A stretch of DNA of 13,227 bases from Blautia sp. (GTDB lineage Bacteria > Bacillota > Clostridia > Lachnospirales > Lachnospiraceae). Numbering within the stretch: position 1 is the stretch's first letter; each line of letters starts with the position of its first letter. The stretch spans positions 1 through 13,227 of the forward strand of contig JAUUSJ010000121.1 in NCBI GenBank assembly GCA_030841965.1, in the 5' to 3' direction. The notes beneath the pieces were generated by a model. It saw nothing but the letters and a program-made list of their open reading frames with translations, ran no database searches and was not told the origin of the DNA. Shown here piece after piece: positions 1 through 6,457 of this stretch. The position numbers and the translations under genes were made by a program.

Positions 1-55
1 TCGAAAAACCGTGGGAACGAACGTGTTTTTAGAGGACATATCTTGGGACTCTCTT
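1..55 (+). repeat. Degenerate copy of a terminal repeat, left end
   Basis: Three short words, TCGAAAAA (1-8), GGACATAT (34-41) and CTCTCTT (49-55), occur in the same order and almost the same spacing on the complementary strand of the right end (13139 down to 13084). Offsets from the first word are 33 and 48 here against 32 and 49 there. The sequence between the words is only loosely alike. The copy begins at the first base, so any hairpin outside it is not visible. There is no coding potential. That it is a repeat is inferred from collinear words only. Confidence 0.42.
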
Positions 56-104
56 TGCGTCTCCTTCCACTCCTTAAATAGTAAAGATGAAACAAAACAC
101 GATT

Positions 105-1055
105 TTAAATAGGATTTTGTTTTATAATTTCTTCTGCAGTAGGTGCATCAATATAAAGACTATCCGCCAATCCACCCTTTAAAGCAGCCGTAATAACATC
201 AACCTTTTCTTTCCCCGAGACAACGAGAAGCTTATTAGGAATCTTTTTAATTGTCTCTAAATCAGCCCCTACCACTCGTTTATCCATCTCTTTATCGAAA
301 ACCTCTCCATTTTTATTTAGAAAATGCGAGGAACAATCGCCAACAGCTCCTTTAAGATGCATATCCTGATAATCTTCTGGGGTGATAACCCCCATCTCAT
401 AAAGAACAGAAGGACGTTCCAGGTTCCCTACAGAAAATACAGCAGTTTCACATTTCTCTGCCATTTGAAGTACCTGTGCAATCTGGGAATCCTGTTTTAA
501 TGCGTCGGCAATGAATGGCTGGTCCACCATGGCAGGTGCTGGAATTTGATAGCCTGTTCCACCAACACATTCTGTAAAACTTCTCAAAATATCCAAAGCT
601 CCAGACTCATAAATGGCTCTGGAAAATCCGCCAGTTAATTGAATAACTGAAATTCCAGTTCTTTTGATGCGGGGTAGTTGTCTGGCCAATACGGCGAGAG
701 TATGTCCCCATGCAACACCCAAAATACTATTATTATTCAAATATCGAGGCAAATCCTGCGCAAGAGCTGCGCATACATCTTGTAGCAATATTTGAGGCTG
801 TCCAACGAGGTCTGGTACAATAACAGCTCTCTTAATTGGAAAGCGAGCAATCAAATCATTTTCCAGTGAGCTGTTGGAAAGAATAGAATCTTTAATACGA
901 ACTTCGATAATTCCAAAATCCATCGCAGATTTTAAAATTCTACTCACGGTTGATTTGCTGATGCCTTCTTTTTCGGCGATTTCTAACTGACTATAATTCA
1001 ATTCATAGTGCATTTTTGCAATGCGTATCATCTGATTTAATTTTTTTGTGTCCAT
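105..1055 (-). CDS. SorC/DeoR-family sugar-phosphate-responsive transcriptional regulator
   Basis: A 316-residue regulator, the usual length for the SorC/CggR/DeoR (B. subtilis type) family. Residues about 7-52 form the winged helix-turn-helix (YSQLEIAEKEGISKSTVSRIL), which should bind DNA near the promoter. Residues about 60-316 are the sugar-binding effector domain, with the family signatures LGVAWGHTL and, near the C-terminus, VVSGKEKVDVITAALKGG followed by LYIDAPTAEEII. Members sense a phosphorylated sugar and usually act as repressors or activators of a neighbouring catabolic operon. The start ATG is preceded by GAGGT. The gene is transcribed away from the dehydrogenase-kinase-isomerase-transketolase operon, so it very probably controls that operon and itself; the effector is likely a sugar phosphate of the pathway. 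Family assignment is firm; ligand and sign of regulation are unknown. Confidence 0.93.
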   Translation of the reverse strand: MDTKKLNQMIRIAKMHYELNYSQLEIAEKEGISKSTVSRILKSAMDFGIIEVRIKDSILSNSSLENDLIARFPIKRAVIVPDLVGQPQILLQDVCAALAQDLPRYLNNNSILGVAWGHTLAVLARQLPRIKRTGISVIQLTGGFSRAIYESGALDILRSFTECVGGTGYQIPAPAMVDQPFIADALKQDSQIAQVLQMAEKCETAVFSVGNLERPSVLYEMGVITPEDYQDMHLKGAVGDCSSHFLNKNGEVFDKEMDKRVVGADLETIKKIPNKLLVVSGKEKVDVITAALKGGLADSLYIDAPTAEEIIKQNPI

Positions 1056-1085
1056 ATTTAACCTCAGAAATATATATTTTTTTTT

Positions 1086-1114
1086 ATTATAAATTCAAAT
1101 ATGATTTCAGTCAA
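1086..1114 (-). promoter_or_regulatory. Sigma-A-type promoter of the SorC-family regulator
   Basis: On the minus strand, TTGACT (1114-1109) is followed after exactly 17 bp by a perfect TATAAT (1091-1086). The -10 lies about 31 bp upstream of the regulator ATG, so the leader is short. The -35 element overlaps GAAATT-type sequence resembling the palindromes near the divergent operon promoter, which would permit autoregulation. Confidence 0.8.
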
Positions 1115-1168
1115 GAAATTAAATGAGAATAATTTTATGCCCTGAAATAATTTTTAAAATCGTGAAAT

Positions 1169-1200
1169 TTTTCCCACAATACACTTGACTTTTCCCAAAA
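1169..1200 (+). promoter_or_regulatory. Candidate regulator operator: direct repeats 21 bp apart over the core promoter
   Basis: TTTTCCCACAA (1169-1179) and TTTTCCCAAAA (1190-1200) match at 10 of 11 positions and are exactly 21 bp apart, two helical turns. The second copy lies in the spacer between the -35 and -10 of the operon promoter. A third, weaker word, TTTTCCACAA, is at 1288-1297. Direct repeats about two turns apart are known for operators of the related regulator CggR, so this is a plausible SorC-type binding site. Function is inferred from position and spacing. Confidence 0.5.
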
Positions 1201-1213
1201 CGTGTGATATGAT
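1185..1213 (+). promoter_or_regulatory. Sigma-A-type promoter of the sugar-phosphate operon
   Basis: TTGACT (1185-1190), a 17-bp spacer, then TATGAT (1208-1213). Transcription would start near 1220, giving a leader of about 97 nt before the dehydrogenase ATG. This is the only good plus-strand promoter in the divergent intergenic region. The candidate operators overlap it or follow immediately, which fits a regulated promoter. Confidence 0.8.
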
Positions 1214-1224
1214 TCAAACATAAA

Positions 1225-1257
1225 GAAATTAATTTCAACACTACTGAAAATAATTTC
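1225..1257. promoter_or_regulatory. Pair of GAAATTAATTTC-like palindromes downstream of the operon promoter
   Basis: GAAATTAATTTC (1225-1236) is a perfect 12-bp palindrome, and GAAAATAATTTC (1246-1257) is a near-perfect one. Their centres are 21 bp apart. They would lie at about +5 to +37 of the operon transcript, a position where a bound protein blocks RNA polymerase. Related half-copies are at 1114-1123 and 1144-1155. They could instead be ordinary AT-rich palindromes. Confidence 0.4.
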
Positions 1258-1316
1258 TATTCTAAGCGCGATAAAAATAGAGATAAATTTTCCACAATGA
1301 TTAAGGAGGTAAAAAA

Positions 1317-2354
1317 ATGAGTGTAGTAACATTAATCGGAGCTGGACAGATGGCTTCTGCCCTTACTTTTCCACTATTTGAGAATGGACATGAAATTCGC
1401 CTGGTAGGAAGTCCTTTAGATGACGATATTATCGACCGTCTACATGAGGATGATTATCATATTAATTTAAGAAGAACACTTCATCACGGTATCCAATATA
1501 TGAAATATGCGCAGGTGAAAGAAGCGATTTTGGGAGCTGATTTGATTGTATGCGGAGTTTCAAGTTTTGGTGTTGATTGGTTTGCAGATGAAATTTTACC
1601 AATATTAGATGAGAATATTCCTGTAATCTCGGTTACAAAGGGAATGCTTGATTTTGAGGATGGCAATATGATGACTTATCCAGAATACTGGCAATCCAAG
1701 TTGCCAAAGGAGAGCAAATTAAGATTATACGCCATTGGGGGTCCATGTACGGCGAGAGATTTGGCAGACCATGACCCTTCCTTTGTAGGATTTTGTGGCC
1801 CAGATTTTGAAACTCTAGAATGGCTTAGAGATGTTTTTGCCACGGATTATTATATTATTAGTTTGACGCGTGATGTTGTTGGTCTTGAATGTGCCGTTGC
1901 TTTAAAGAATGGATATGCGTTGGGAACAGCTTTGGCCATTGGAATGGCTGAAAAAGCAGGAGATGACGGTGTGGACCACAATAATTCTGAAGCAGCTCTT
2001 TTCCAGGAAAGTGTGAAGGAAATGCTTGACCTTTTGGAAATCGTCGGAGGCGGAGTGGAGAATATTATGTTTGCGGCTGGAGACTTAAAAGTAACAGTTG
2101 CAGCAGGAAGAAGTAGAACAGTTGGCTTACTTCTTGGTAAGGGTTACACAATTGAAGAAACGATGAGACAGCTTAAGGGGCAGACATTGGAAGCAGTTGT
2201 AATTGCTACTAGAACGGCGAGAGCAGTAAAGGCTTTGGCAAAAGCTGGAAAAGTAGAATTAGATAATTTTCCGTTACTTATGCATGTAAATGAACTATTA
2301 AACGAAGGAAAAACATTAAATATTCCTTGGAAGAAATTTCAGAAATGTTTATAA
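1317..2354 (+). CDS. GpsA-like NAD(P)-dependent sugar/polyol-phosphate dehydrogenase
   Basis: A 345-residue cytoplasmic protein of the glycerol-3-phosphate dehydrogenase (GpsA) superfamily. The N-terminal Rossmann motif is LIGAGQMASAL (residues 6-16), where true GpsA usually has GAGSWGTA. The conserved lysines are present in VTKGM (K108) and ALKN (K197). The C-terminal helical domain has AAGDL (residues 253-257) and GRSRTVG then LLLGKG (264-276), matching the GpsA GDL, SRN and LGxG region. The Asn after Arg in the phosphate-binding SRN is Thr268 here. It likely oxidises or reduces a phosphorylated polyol or ketose next to the hydroxyl carrying the phosphate. It is first in an operon with an FGGY kinase, isomerase and transketolase, so a tetritol or pentitol phosphate is more likely than glycerol-3-phosphate for lipid synthesis. 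AAGGAGGT at 1303-1310 fixes the start. Superfamily is firm; substrate is inferred. Confidence 0.85.
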   Translation: MSVVTLIGAGQMASALTFPLFENGHEIRLVGSPLDDDIIDRLHEDDYHINLRRTLHHGIQYMKYAQVKEAILGADLIVCGVSSFGVDWFADEILPILDENIPVISVTKGMLDFEDGNMMTYPEYWQSKLPKESKLRLYAIGGPCTARDLADHDPSFVGFCGPDFETLEWLRDVFATDYYIISLTRDVVGLECAVALKNGYALGTALAIGMAEKAGDDGVDHNNSEAALFQESVKEMLDLLEIVGGGVENIMFAAGDLKVTVAAGRSRTVGLLLGKGYTIEETMRQLKGQTLEAVVIATRTARAVKALAKAGKVELDNFPLLMHVNELLNEGKTLNIPWKKFQKCL

Positions 2355-2371
2355 TTATGGGTATCAATTGG

Positions 2372-2393
2372 GGATATCCAACTAGGGATATCT
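2372..2393 (+). other. Intercistronic hairpin between dehydrogenase and kinase genes
   Basis: GGATATCC (2372-2379), loop AACTAG, then GGATATCT (2386-2393) can form a 7-bp stem plus one G-T pair. No T-run follows, so it is not a terminator. It may stabilise or direct processing of the operon mRNA between the first two genes. The stem is short and this role is speculative. Confidence 0.3.
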
Positions 2394-2415
2394 GATTACT
2401 CAGGGGGGAAAGAAG

Positions 2416-3921
2416 ATGGAATATTATTTAGGATTAGATCTTGGAACTAGCAGTATTAAAACAGTATTATTTGATGTGGAGGGAAGAGAGATTGCGCAAT
2501 CTTCTCTTGAATATCCTATTTATCAGCCTCATAATGGATGGTCTGAGCAAGAACCGAAAGATTGGTATATAGCAGCAGTAAAAACAGTCAGAAATGTTAT
2601 GGAGCAGTCAAAAGTCCCAAAGGAAGCCGTAAAGGGTCTTGGTATTTCTGGTCAGATGATGGGTGCAGTCGTACTCGACAAGAATGGACATAGCCTTCGA
2701 CGTGCGATTCTTTGGAATGATGGTCGTACGACAGAATCTTGTGAACATATCAGGGAGATAGTTGGGGATGACCTTTTTATGAAGTATTCCTGTACGCCCG
2801 CAAGACCAGGACTCACAGCTGCAAAGATTCAGTGGATAAAAGATAATCAACCAGAGATATATAAAAATGTGGCACATATCCTGCTTCCAAAAGATTATCT
2901 TCGTTACAGATTGACTGGTGAATATGCTACAGAGGTGTCGGATGCATCGGCGACACAGATTCTCGATATTCCTAATCGGAAATGGTCGGATGAAATTATG
3001 GCGGCTATGGATTTGAAGGAATCTGTATTAGGAAAGGTTTATGAGTCGGCAGAGATAACAGGATATGTTCTTCCAGAAGTTGCGCAGGCGATGGGAATCA
3101 CATCGAAATGTGCCGTAGTTGGCGGTGCGAGTGACAATGCGGCGGCAGGCGTTGGCACTGGTATTGTGACACCAGGAAGTGCCATGACAACCGTGGGAAC
3201 GAGTGGAACAGTATTTGCCTTTTCTGAAAAACCAGTAATTGACCAAAATCAATCTGTTTATACATTTTGTATGCCTGTCCCAAATGCATGGCATTTCATG
3301 GGAAGCGTAAATTCAGCAGGTGCATCCTTAAAATGGTGGAAAAATAATTTCTATCCAGGTGATGAGGATTATAGTGAAATTAATAAAGATGCAGTTTTCT
3401 CAAAGGCAGGTGCGAACCGACTGCTTTATCTTCCGTATTTGAACGGAGAACAATCACCTCATTTTGACCTGACATGCAGAGGAGCTTTTGTGGGACTGGC
3501 TGCAATTCATACGAAGGCTGATATGACTCGTGCCGTTTTAGAGGGAGTTACTTACGCACTTCGTGATATTATGACTGGTATTCGCAATACTGGCATAGAA
3601 CCCGAAAATGTCCGTATGTGCGGTGGTGGTTCCAAAAGTCCATTTTGGCGCCAGCTTCTAGCGGATGTATATAATTTGCCAGTTGCTCTTCCAGATATGA
3701 ATTCTGAAAATAGTGCGGCACTTGGCGTAGCTATTTTAGCGGCAGTCGGCACAGGAGCCTATAAAACTGTTCCAGAGGCATGCGACAAAATTGTAAAAAT
3801 GCGACAAGAAATTTATGTACCAAATGAGGAGAAGGTAAGAATTTATAATAAAGTTTATAAAGAGTTTGATGCATTATATCCAAAGTTAAAAGATAACTTT
3901 AAATCTATTTTGGAACTTTAA
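2416..3921 (+). CDS. FGGY-family carbohydrate kinase, xylulokinase-like
   Basis: A 501-residue kinase, the normal length for XylB-type FGGY kinases. It has the N-terminal ATP-phosphate loop YLGLDLGTSSIKTVLFD (residues 4-20), SGQMMG (78-83), ILWNDGRT (98-105), the catalytic aspartate in GGASDNAAAGVG (D240), GTSGTV (261-266) and the adenosine motif MCGGGSKSPFWRQLLAD (401-417). It transfers the ATP gamma-phosphate to a sugar or polyol hydroxyl. Xylulokinases normally have GQMHG, and the histidine contacts xylulose; here it is Met82, so the substrate may not be D-xylulose. Between a GpsA-like dehydrogenase (61-nt gap) and an RpiB-like isomerase (48-nt gap), it probably makes the phosphorylated substrate those enzymes use. 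AGGGGGG precedes the start. Automatic annotation would call it xylB; I leave the symbol blank because of the altered substrate motif. EryA-like or tetrulose kinase activity is an alternative. Confidence 0.9.
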   Translation: MEYYLGLDLGTSSIKTVLFDVEGREIAQSSLEYPIYQPHNGWSEQEPKDWYIAAVKTVRNVMEQSKVPKEAVKGLGISGQMMGAVVLDKNGHSLRRAILWNDGRTTESCEHIREIVGDDLFMKYSCTPARPGLTAAKIQWIKDNQPEIYKNVAHILLPKDYLRYRLTGEYATEVSDASATQILDIPNRKWSDEIMAAMDLKESVLGKVYESAEITGYVLPEVAQAMGITSKCAVVGGASDNAAAGVGTGIVTPGSAMTTVGTSGTVFAFSEKPVIDQNQSVYTFCMPVPNAWHFMGSVNSAGASLKWWKNNFYPGDEDYSEINKDAVFSKAGANRLLYLPYLNGEQSPHFDLTCRGAFVGLAAIHTKADMTRAVLEGVTYALRDIMTGIRNTGIEPENVRMCGGGSKSPFWRQLLADVYNLPVALPDMNSENSAALGVAILAAVGTGAYKTVPEACDKIVKMRQEIYVPNEEKVRIYNKVYKEFDALYPKLKDNFKSILEL

Positions 3922-3969
3922 AAATAATTATGTTGAAATATAGAAAAAATAATACAGGGAGATGGCAAA

Positions 3970-4410
3970 ATGAATATCGTATTTGGTTGTGACCCAAACG
4001 CAGCAGAATTTAAAGAAAAATTGATGGAGTATGTAAAAAATCTTGGACATGAAGTAACAGATTATGGCAGCACAGACCCGATTTATGCAAATACTGCGGT
4101 TAAAGTTGCCCAGTCAGTGGCAGATGGAAAATTTGACAGAGGAATTATTGTATGTGGTACTGGCATCGGAGTATCAATTGCAGCGAATAAAGTGAAAGGA
4201 GCTTATGCAGCTTGTATTCATGATGTATATCAGGCACAGAGAGCAGAGCTTTCTAACCATGCTAATATCATTACTATGGGTTCTCAAGTAATCGGTATAG
4301 AATTAGCTAAAACAATGGTAAAAGAGTATCTTTCTTGTACCTTTGACCCTAATGGAAGATCAGGTGCGAAAGTGCAGAGAATCGTGGATATTGAACAGGG
4401 AATTCATTAA
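3970..4410 (+). CDS. RpiB/LacAB-family sugar-phosphate isomerase, resembling D-erythrulose-4-phosphate isomerase (EryI/DerI)
   Basis: A 146-residue RpiB/LacA/LacB-fold aldose-ketose isomerase. The catalytic cysteine motif is intact in IIVCGTGIGVSIAANKVKG. Two ribose-5-phosphate isomerase B signatures differ. The N-terminal GSDHAG is GCDPNAA, so the ring-opening-region His is Pro. The later RxHNDAN region reads RAELSNHANIITMGSQVIG. This last block and the C-terminal TFDPNGRSGAKVQRI resemble, from memory, the erythritol-pathway isomerases EryI/DerI, which convert D-erythrulose-4-phosphate to D-erythrose-4-phosphate. Erythrose-4-phosphate is a transketolase substrate, and transketolase follows at once. 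AGGGAG 8 nt upstream supports the start. The fold is certain; the tetrulose-phosphate substrate is a reasoned inference, with ribose/ribulose-5-phosphate or an allose-type substrate as alternatives. Confidence 0.88.
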   Translation: MNIVFGCDPNAAEFKEKLMEYVKNLGHEVTDYGSTDPIYANTAVKVAQSVADGKFDRGIIVCGTGIGVSIAANKVKGAYAACIHDVYQAQRAELSNHANIITMGSQVIGIELAKTMVKEYLSCTFDPNGRSGAKVQRIVDIEQGIH

Positions 4411-4421
4411 GGGAGCGAAGG

Positions 4422-4454
4422 ATGAAATTTTGGGGGAATAAGGAGATAATATAG
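4422..4454 (+). CDS. Possible 10-codon leader ORF before transketolase
   Basis: A tiny frame (MKFWGNKEII) with its own GGGAG at 4411-4415, ending at TAG one base before the transketolase N-subunit ATG. The transketolase ribosome site AAGGAG (4440-4445) lies inside it. Translation of this frame could couple the isomerase gene to transketolase or deliver ribosomes to the next start. With so few codons, chance is a real possibility. Confidence 0.25.
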   Translation: MKFWGNKEII

Positions 4455-4455
4455 A

Positions 4456-5295
4456 ATGGATATATTAGAGTTAAAGAAAAAGGCAAACGATGTACGAATC
4501 GGAATTATAGAAGGAGTTTATGCCGCAAAGGCTGGACATCCGGGAGGTTCTTTATCTGCAGCGGATGTATTTACATATCTTTATTTTGAAGAAATGAATA
4601 TTGATCCGACAAATCCAGATAATCCAGAGAGAGACCGTTTTGTCCTATCAAAGGGACATACAGCTCCAGGATACTATTCTGTTTTGGCATATAGAGGATA
4701 TTTTCCAGTAAAAGACCTGAAAACACTCCGTCATCTAGGTTCTTACTTACAGGGACATCCATGTATGCAACATATTTCTGGTGTTGATATGTCCTCTGGT
4801 TCCTTGGGACAGGGAGTTTCAGCTGCAGTTGGTATGGCTCTCTCTGCAAAATTGCGAAAAATGAATTACCATACATATACTTTACTCGGAGATGGAGAAA
4901 TCCAAGAAGGACAGGTATGGGAAGCCGCCATGTTTGCAGGTGCAAAAAAACTGGATAATTTAACCGTTATTATAGATAATAATGGTCTTCAGATTGACGG
5001 AAAGATTGAAGATGTTTGTTCTCCATACCCAATCGAAGAAAAATGGAAAGCATTTAACTTCCATGTAATTTCGGTAGAAGATGGAAATGACATGGAACAG
5101 ATCAGGGAAGCGTTCCAGGAAGCGTCCAAAATAAAAGGATGCCCAACTGCTATTATTTTGAAGACGGTAAAAGGAAAAGGAGTATCCTATATGGAAAATG
5201 AAGCGGGATGGCATGGAAAAGCACCTAATGATGAGGAATACGCTTTAGCAATAAAGGAGCTTAAGAGAACGGGGGAACTATTATGCCAGAAATAA
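4456..5295 (+). CDS. Transketolase, N-terminal (thiamine diphosphate-binding) subunit
   Basis: A 279-residue protein equal to the N-terminal third to half of a full transketolase. Visible features are AGHPGGSLSAADV (H28), VLSKGHTAPGYY (H68), SGSLGQGVSAAVGMAL (114-129) and the thiamine diphosphate/metal motif from GDGEIQEGQ (GDG 145-147) to DNN (174-176). Together with the next gene it would form the active transketolase, moving two-carbon ketol units between ketose and aldose phosphates in the cytoplasm. Split transketolases are common in clostridia and archaea. The start is 10 nt after AAGGAG. Its place in a regulated catabolic operon suggests a pathway-dedicated enzyme that consumes erythrose-4-phosphate or pentose phosphates, not necessarily the cell's only transketolase. 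Confidence 0.95.
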   Translation: MDILELKKKANDVRIGIIEGVYAAKAGHPGGSLSAADVFTYLYFEEMNIDPTNPDNPERDRFVLSKGHTAPGYYSVLAYRGYFPVKDLKTLRHLGSYLQGHPCMQHISGVDMSSGSLGQGVSAAVGMALSAKLRKMNYHTYTLLGDGEIQEGQVWEAAMFAGAKKLDNLTVIIDNNGLQIDGKIEDVCSPYPIEEKWKAFNFHVISVEDGNDMEQIREAFQEASKIKGCPTAIILKTVKGKGVSYMENEAGWHGKAPNDEEYALAIKELKRTGELLCQK

Positions 5296-6230
5296 AGAAA
5301 ATTGCGACGAGAGAAAGCTATGGTAATGCCCTGAAAGAATTAGGGAAGAAATATGAAAATTTGGTTGTATTGGATGCGGATTTGGCCGGCGCAACAAAAA
5401 CAAGCATTTTCCAAAAAGAATTTCCTGACCGCCATATTGACTGTGGTATTGCAGAAAGTAATATGACAGGTATTGCAGCAGGACTCGCTACGACAGGAAT
5501 GGTTCCTTTCATGAGTACATTTGCCATGTTTGCAGCAGGACGTGCTTTTGAACAAATTCGCAACGCAGTCGGCTATCCTCATTTAAATGTCAAAATTGGC
5601 GCAACTCATGCGGGCATTTCTGTTGGAGAGGACGGTGCGACTCACCAATGTAATGAAGATATCGCTCTGATGAGAACAATTCCTGGAATGGTAATTCTTA
5701 ATCCATGCGATGATATAGAGGCAAAAGCCGCTGTAGAAGCGGCCTACGAGATAGATGGTCCAGTTTACTTAAGATTTGGACGATTAGCAACTCCAATTAT
5801 TAACGATAATCCTGATTATCATTTTGAAATTGGAAAAGGAATTATATTAAAAGAAGGAAGCGACCTCACTTTCATTGCTACAGGCTTGGAAGTTGCCTAC
5901 GCTTTAGAGGCGGCATATCAGCTCGAAAAAGAAGGAATCCATGCTAAAGTAATCAATATCCACACAATAAAACCATTGGATACGGAATTAATTATAGATG
6001 CCGCAAAAGAGACTGGAAAGATAGTTACCATAGAGGAACATTCTATTATTGGCGGTCTAGGCGGAGCAGTCTGTGAAGCACTCTCCGAACAATATCCAGT
6101 CCCAGTAAAAAGAATTGGAATTAGAGATGAATTTGGACAGTCAGGAACGGCTGTGGAACTCTTAAAATATTATAAGCTGGATACGGAAGGTATTTTGGAA
6201 CAGGTGAGAGAATATCTCAATAATGAATAA
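5283..6230 (+). CDS. Transketolase, C-terminal (pyrimidine-binding) subunit
   Basis: A 315-residue partner of the preceding subunit. The pyrimidine-binding domain contains the catalytic glutamate in DCGIAESNMTGIAAG (E58), then the FAMFAAGRAFEQIRN block and the HAGISVGEDGATHQ segment. The C-terminal domain (about 190-315) has IEEHSIIGGLGGAV and RIGIRDEFGQSGT. Its ATG lies 13 bp inside the end of the N-subunit gene, in another frame, with GGGGGA just before, so the two halves are translationally coupled as expected for a 1:1 complex. It ends directly at a strong hairpin, so it is the last gene of the operon. A DXS-like role is unlikely because both subunits have transketolase, not DXS, domain order and neighbours. 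Confidence 0.95.
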   Translation: MPEIKKIATRESYGNALKELGKKYENLVVLDADLAGATKTSIFQKEFPDRHIDCGIAESNMTGIAAGLATTGMVPFMSTFAMFAAGRAFEQIRNAVGYPHLNVKIGATHAGISVGEDGATHQCNEDIALMRTIPGMVILNPCDDIEAKAAVEAAYEIDGPVYLRFGRLATPIINDNPDYHFEIGKGIILKEGSDLTFIATGLEVAYALEAAYQLEKEGIHAKVINIHTIKPLDTELIIDAAKETGKIVTIEEHSIIGGLGGAVCEALSEQYPVPVKRIGIRDEFGQSGTAVELLKYYKLDTEGILEQVREYLNNE

Positions 6231-6291
6231 GACATAGGAATCAAGATAAGAGCAGATTTTTATATTCTGCTCTTATCTTGATTTTTATGTC
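6231..6291 (+). terminator. Long hairpin terminator of the sugar-phosphate operon
   Basis: AATCAAGATAAGAGCAGA (6239-6256) pairs perfectly with 6266-6283 across a 9-nt loop. Two G-T pairs and GACATA/TATGTC (6231-6236 with 6286-6291) extend the stem to 26 bp. It begins on the base after the transketolase stop codon. A five-T run (6282-6286) falls at the 3' side of the stem. This is much longer than a typical terminator but most simply works as one. Confidence 0.8.
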
Positions 6292-6379
6292 TTACTTAGT
6301 TATAGATATATTTTGCTCTTTTATTTTTACAGTATTTGGTTGTTGCCAATATTTTAGGGATGAATTTGAAAGTCGAACA

Positions 6380-6423
6380 TGATATAATATGTATCAGAAT
6401 AAAAAAATTGAATATGTTATAAT
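6380..6423 (+). promoter_or_regulatory. Tandem extended -10 promoters before the thioredoxin-reductase-like gene
   Basis: TGATATAAT (6380-6388) and TGTTATAAT (6415-6423) are both extended -10 elements (TGnTATAAT), exactly 35 bp apart. They belong to a partly conserved repeat, since both are followed four bases later by ATCAGAATAAA. No good -35 hexamer sits 17 bp upstream of either, as expected for extended -10 promoters. The gene starts 35 bp after the second. Confidence 0.6.
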
Positions 6424-6457
6424 ACACATCAGAATAAACAAGGAAAGAGAGAGAAAT

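Noticed and set aside
1135..1332. 65-codon open frame on the minus strand across the divergent promoter region
   Set aside because: It overlaps the operon promoter, candidate operators and the dehydrogenase start, and has no ribosome site or family features.
4571..4945. 124-codon open frame on the minus strand inside the transketolase N gene
   Set aside because: Antisense to a clearly conserved coding sequence; its peptide shows no domain and no ribosome site.
6389..6457. 23-codon N-terminal extension of the thioredoxin-reductase-like gene
   Set aside because: The upstream ATG is inside a promoter repeat without a ribosome site. The flavoprotein fold starts at the ATG at 6458, which has a good one.
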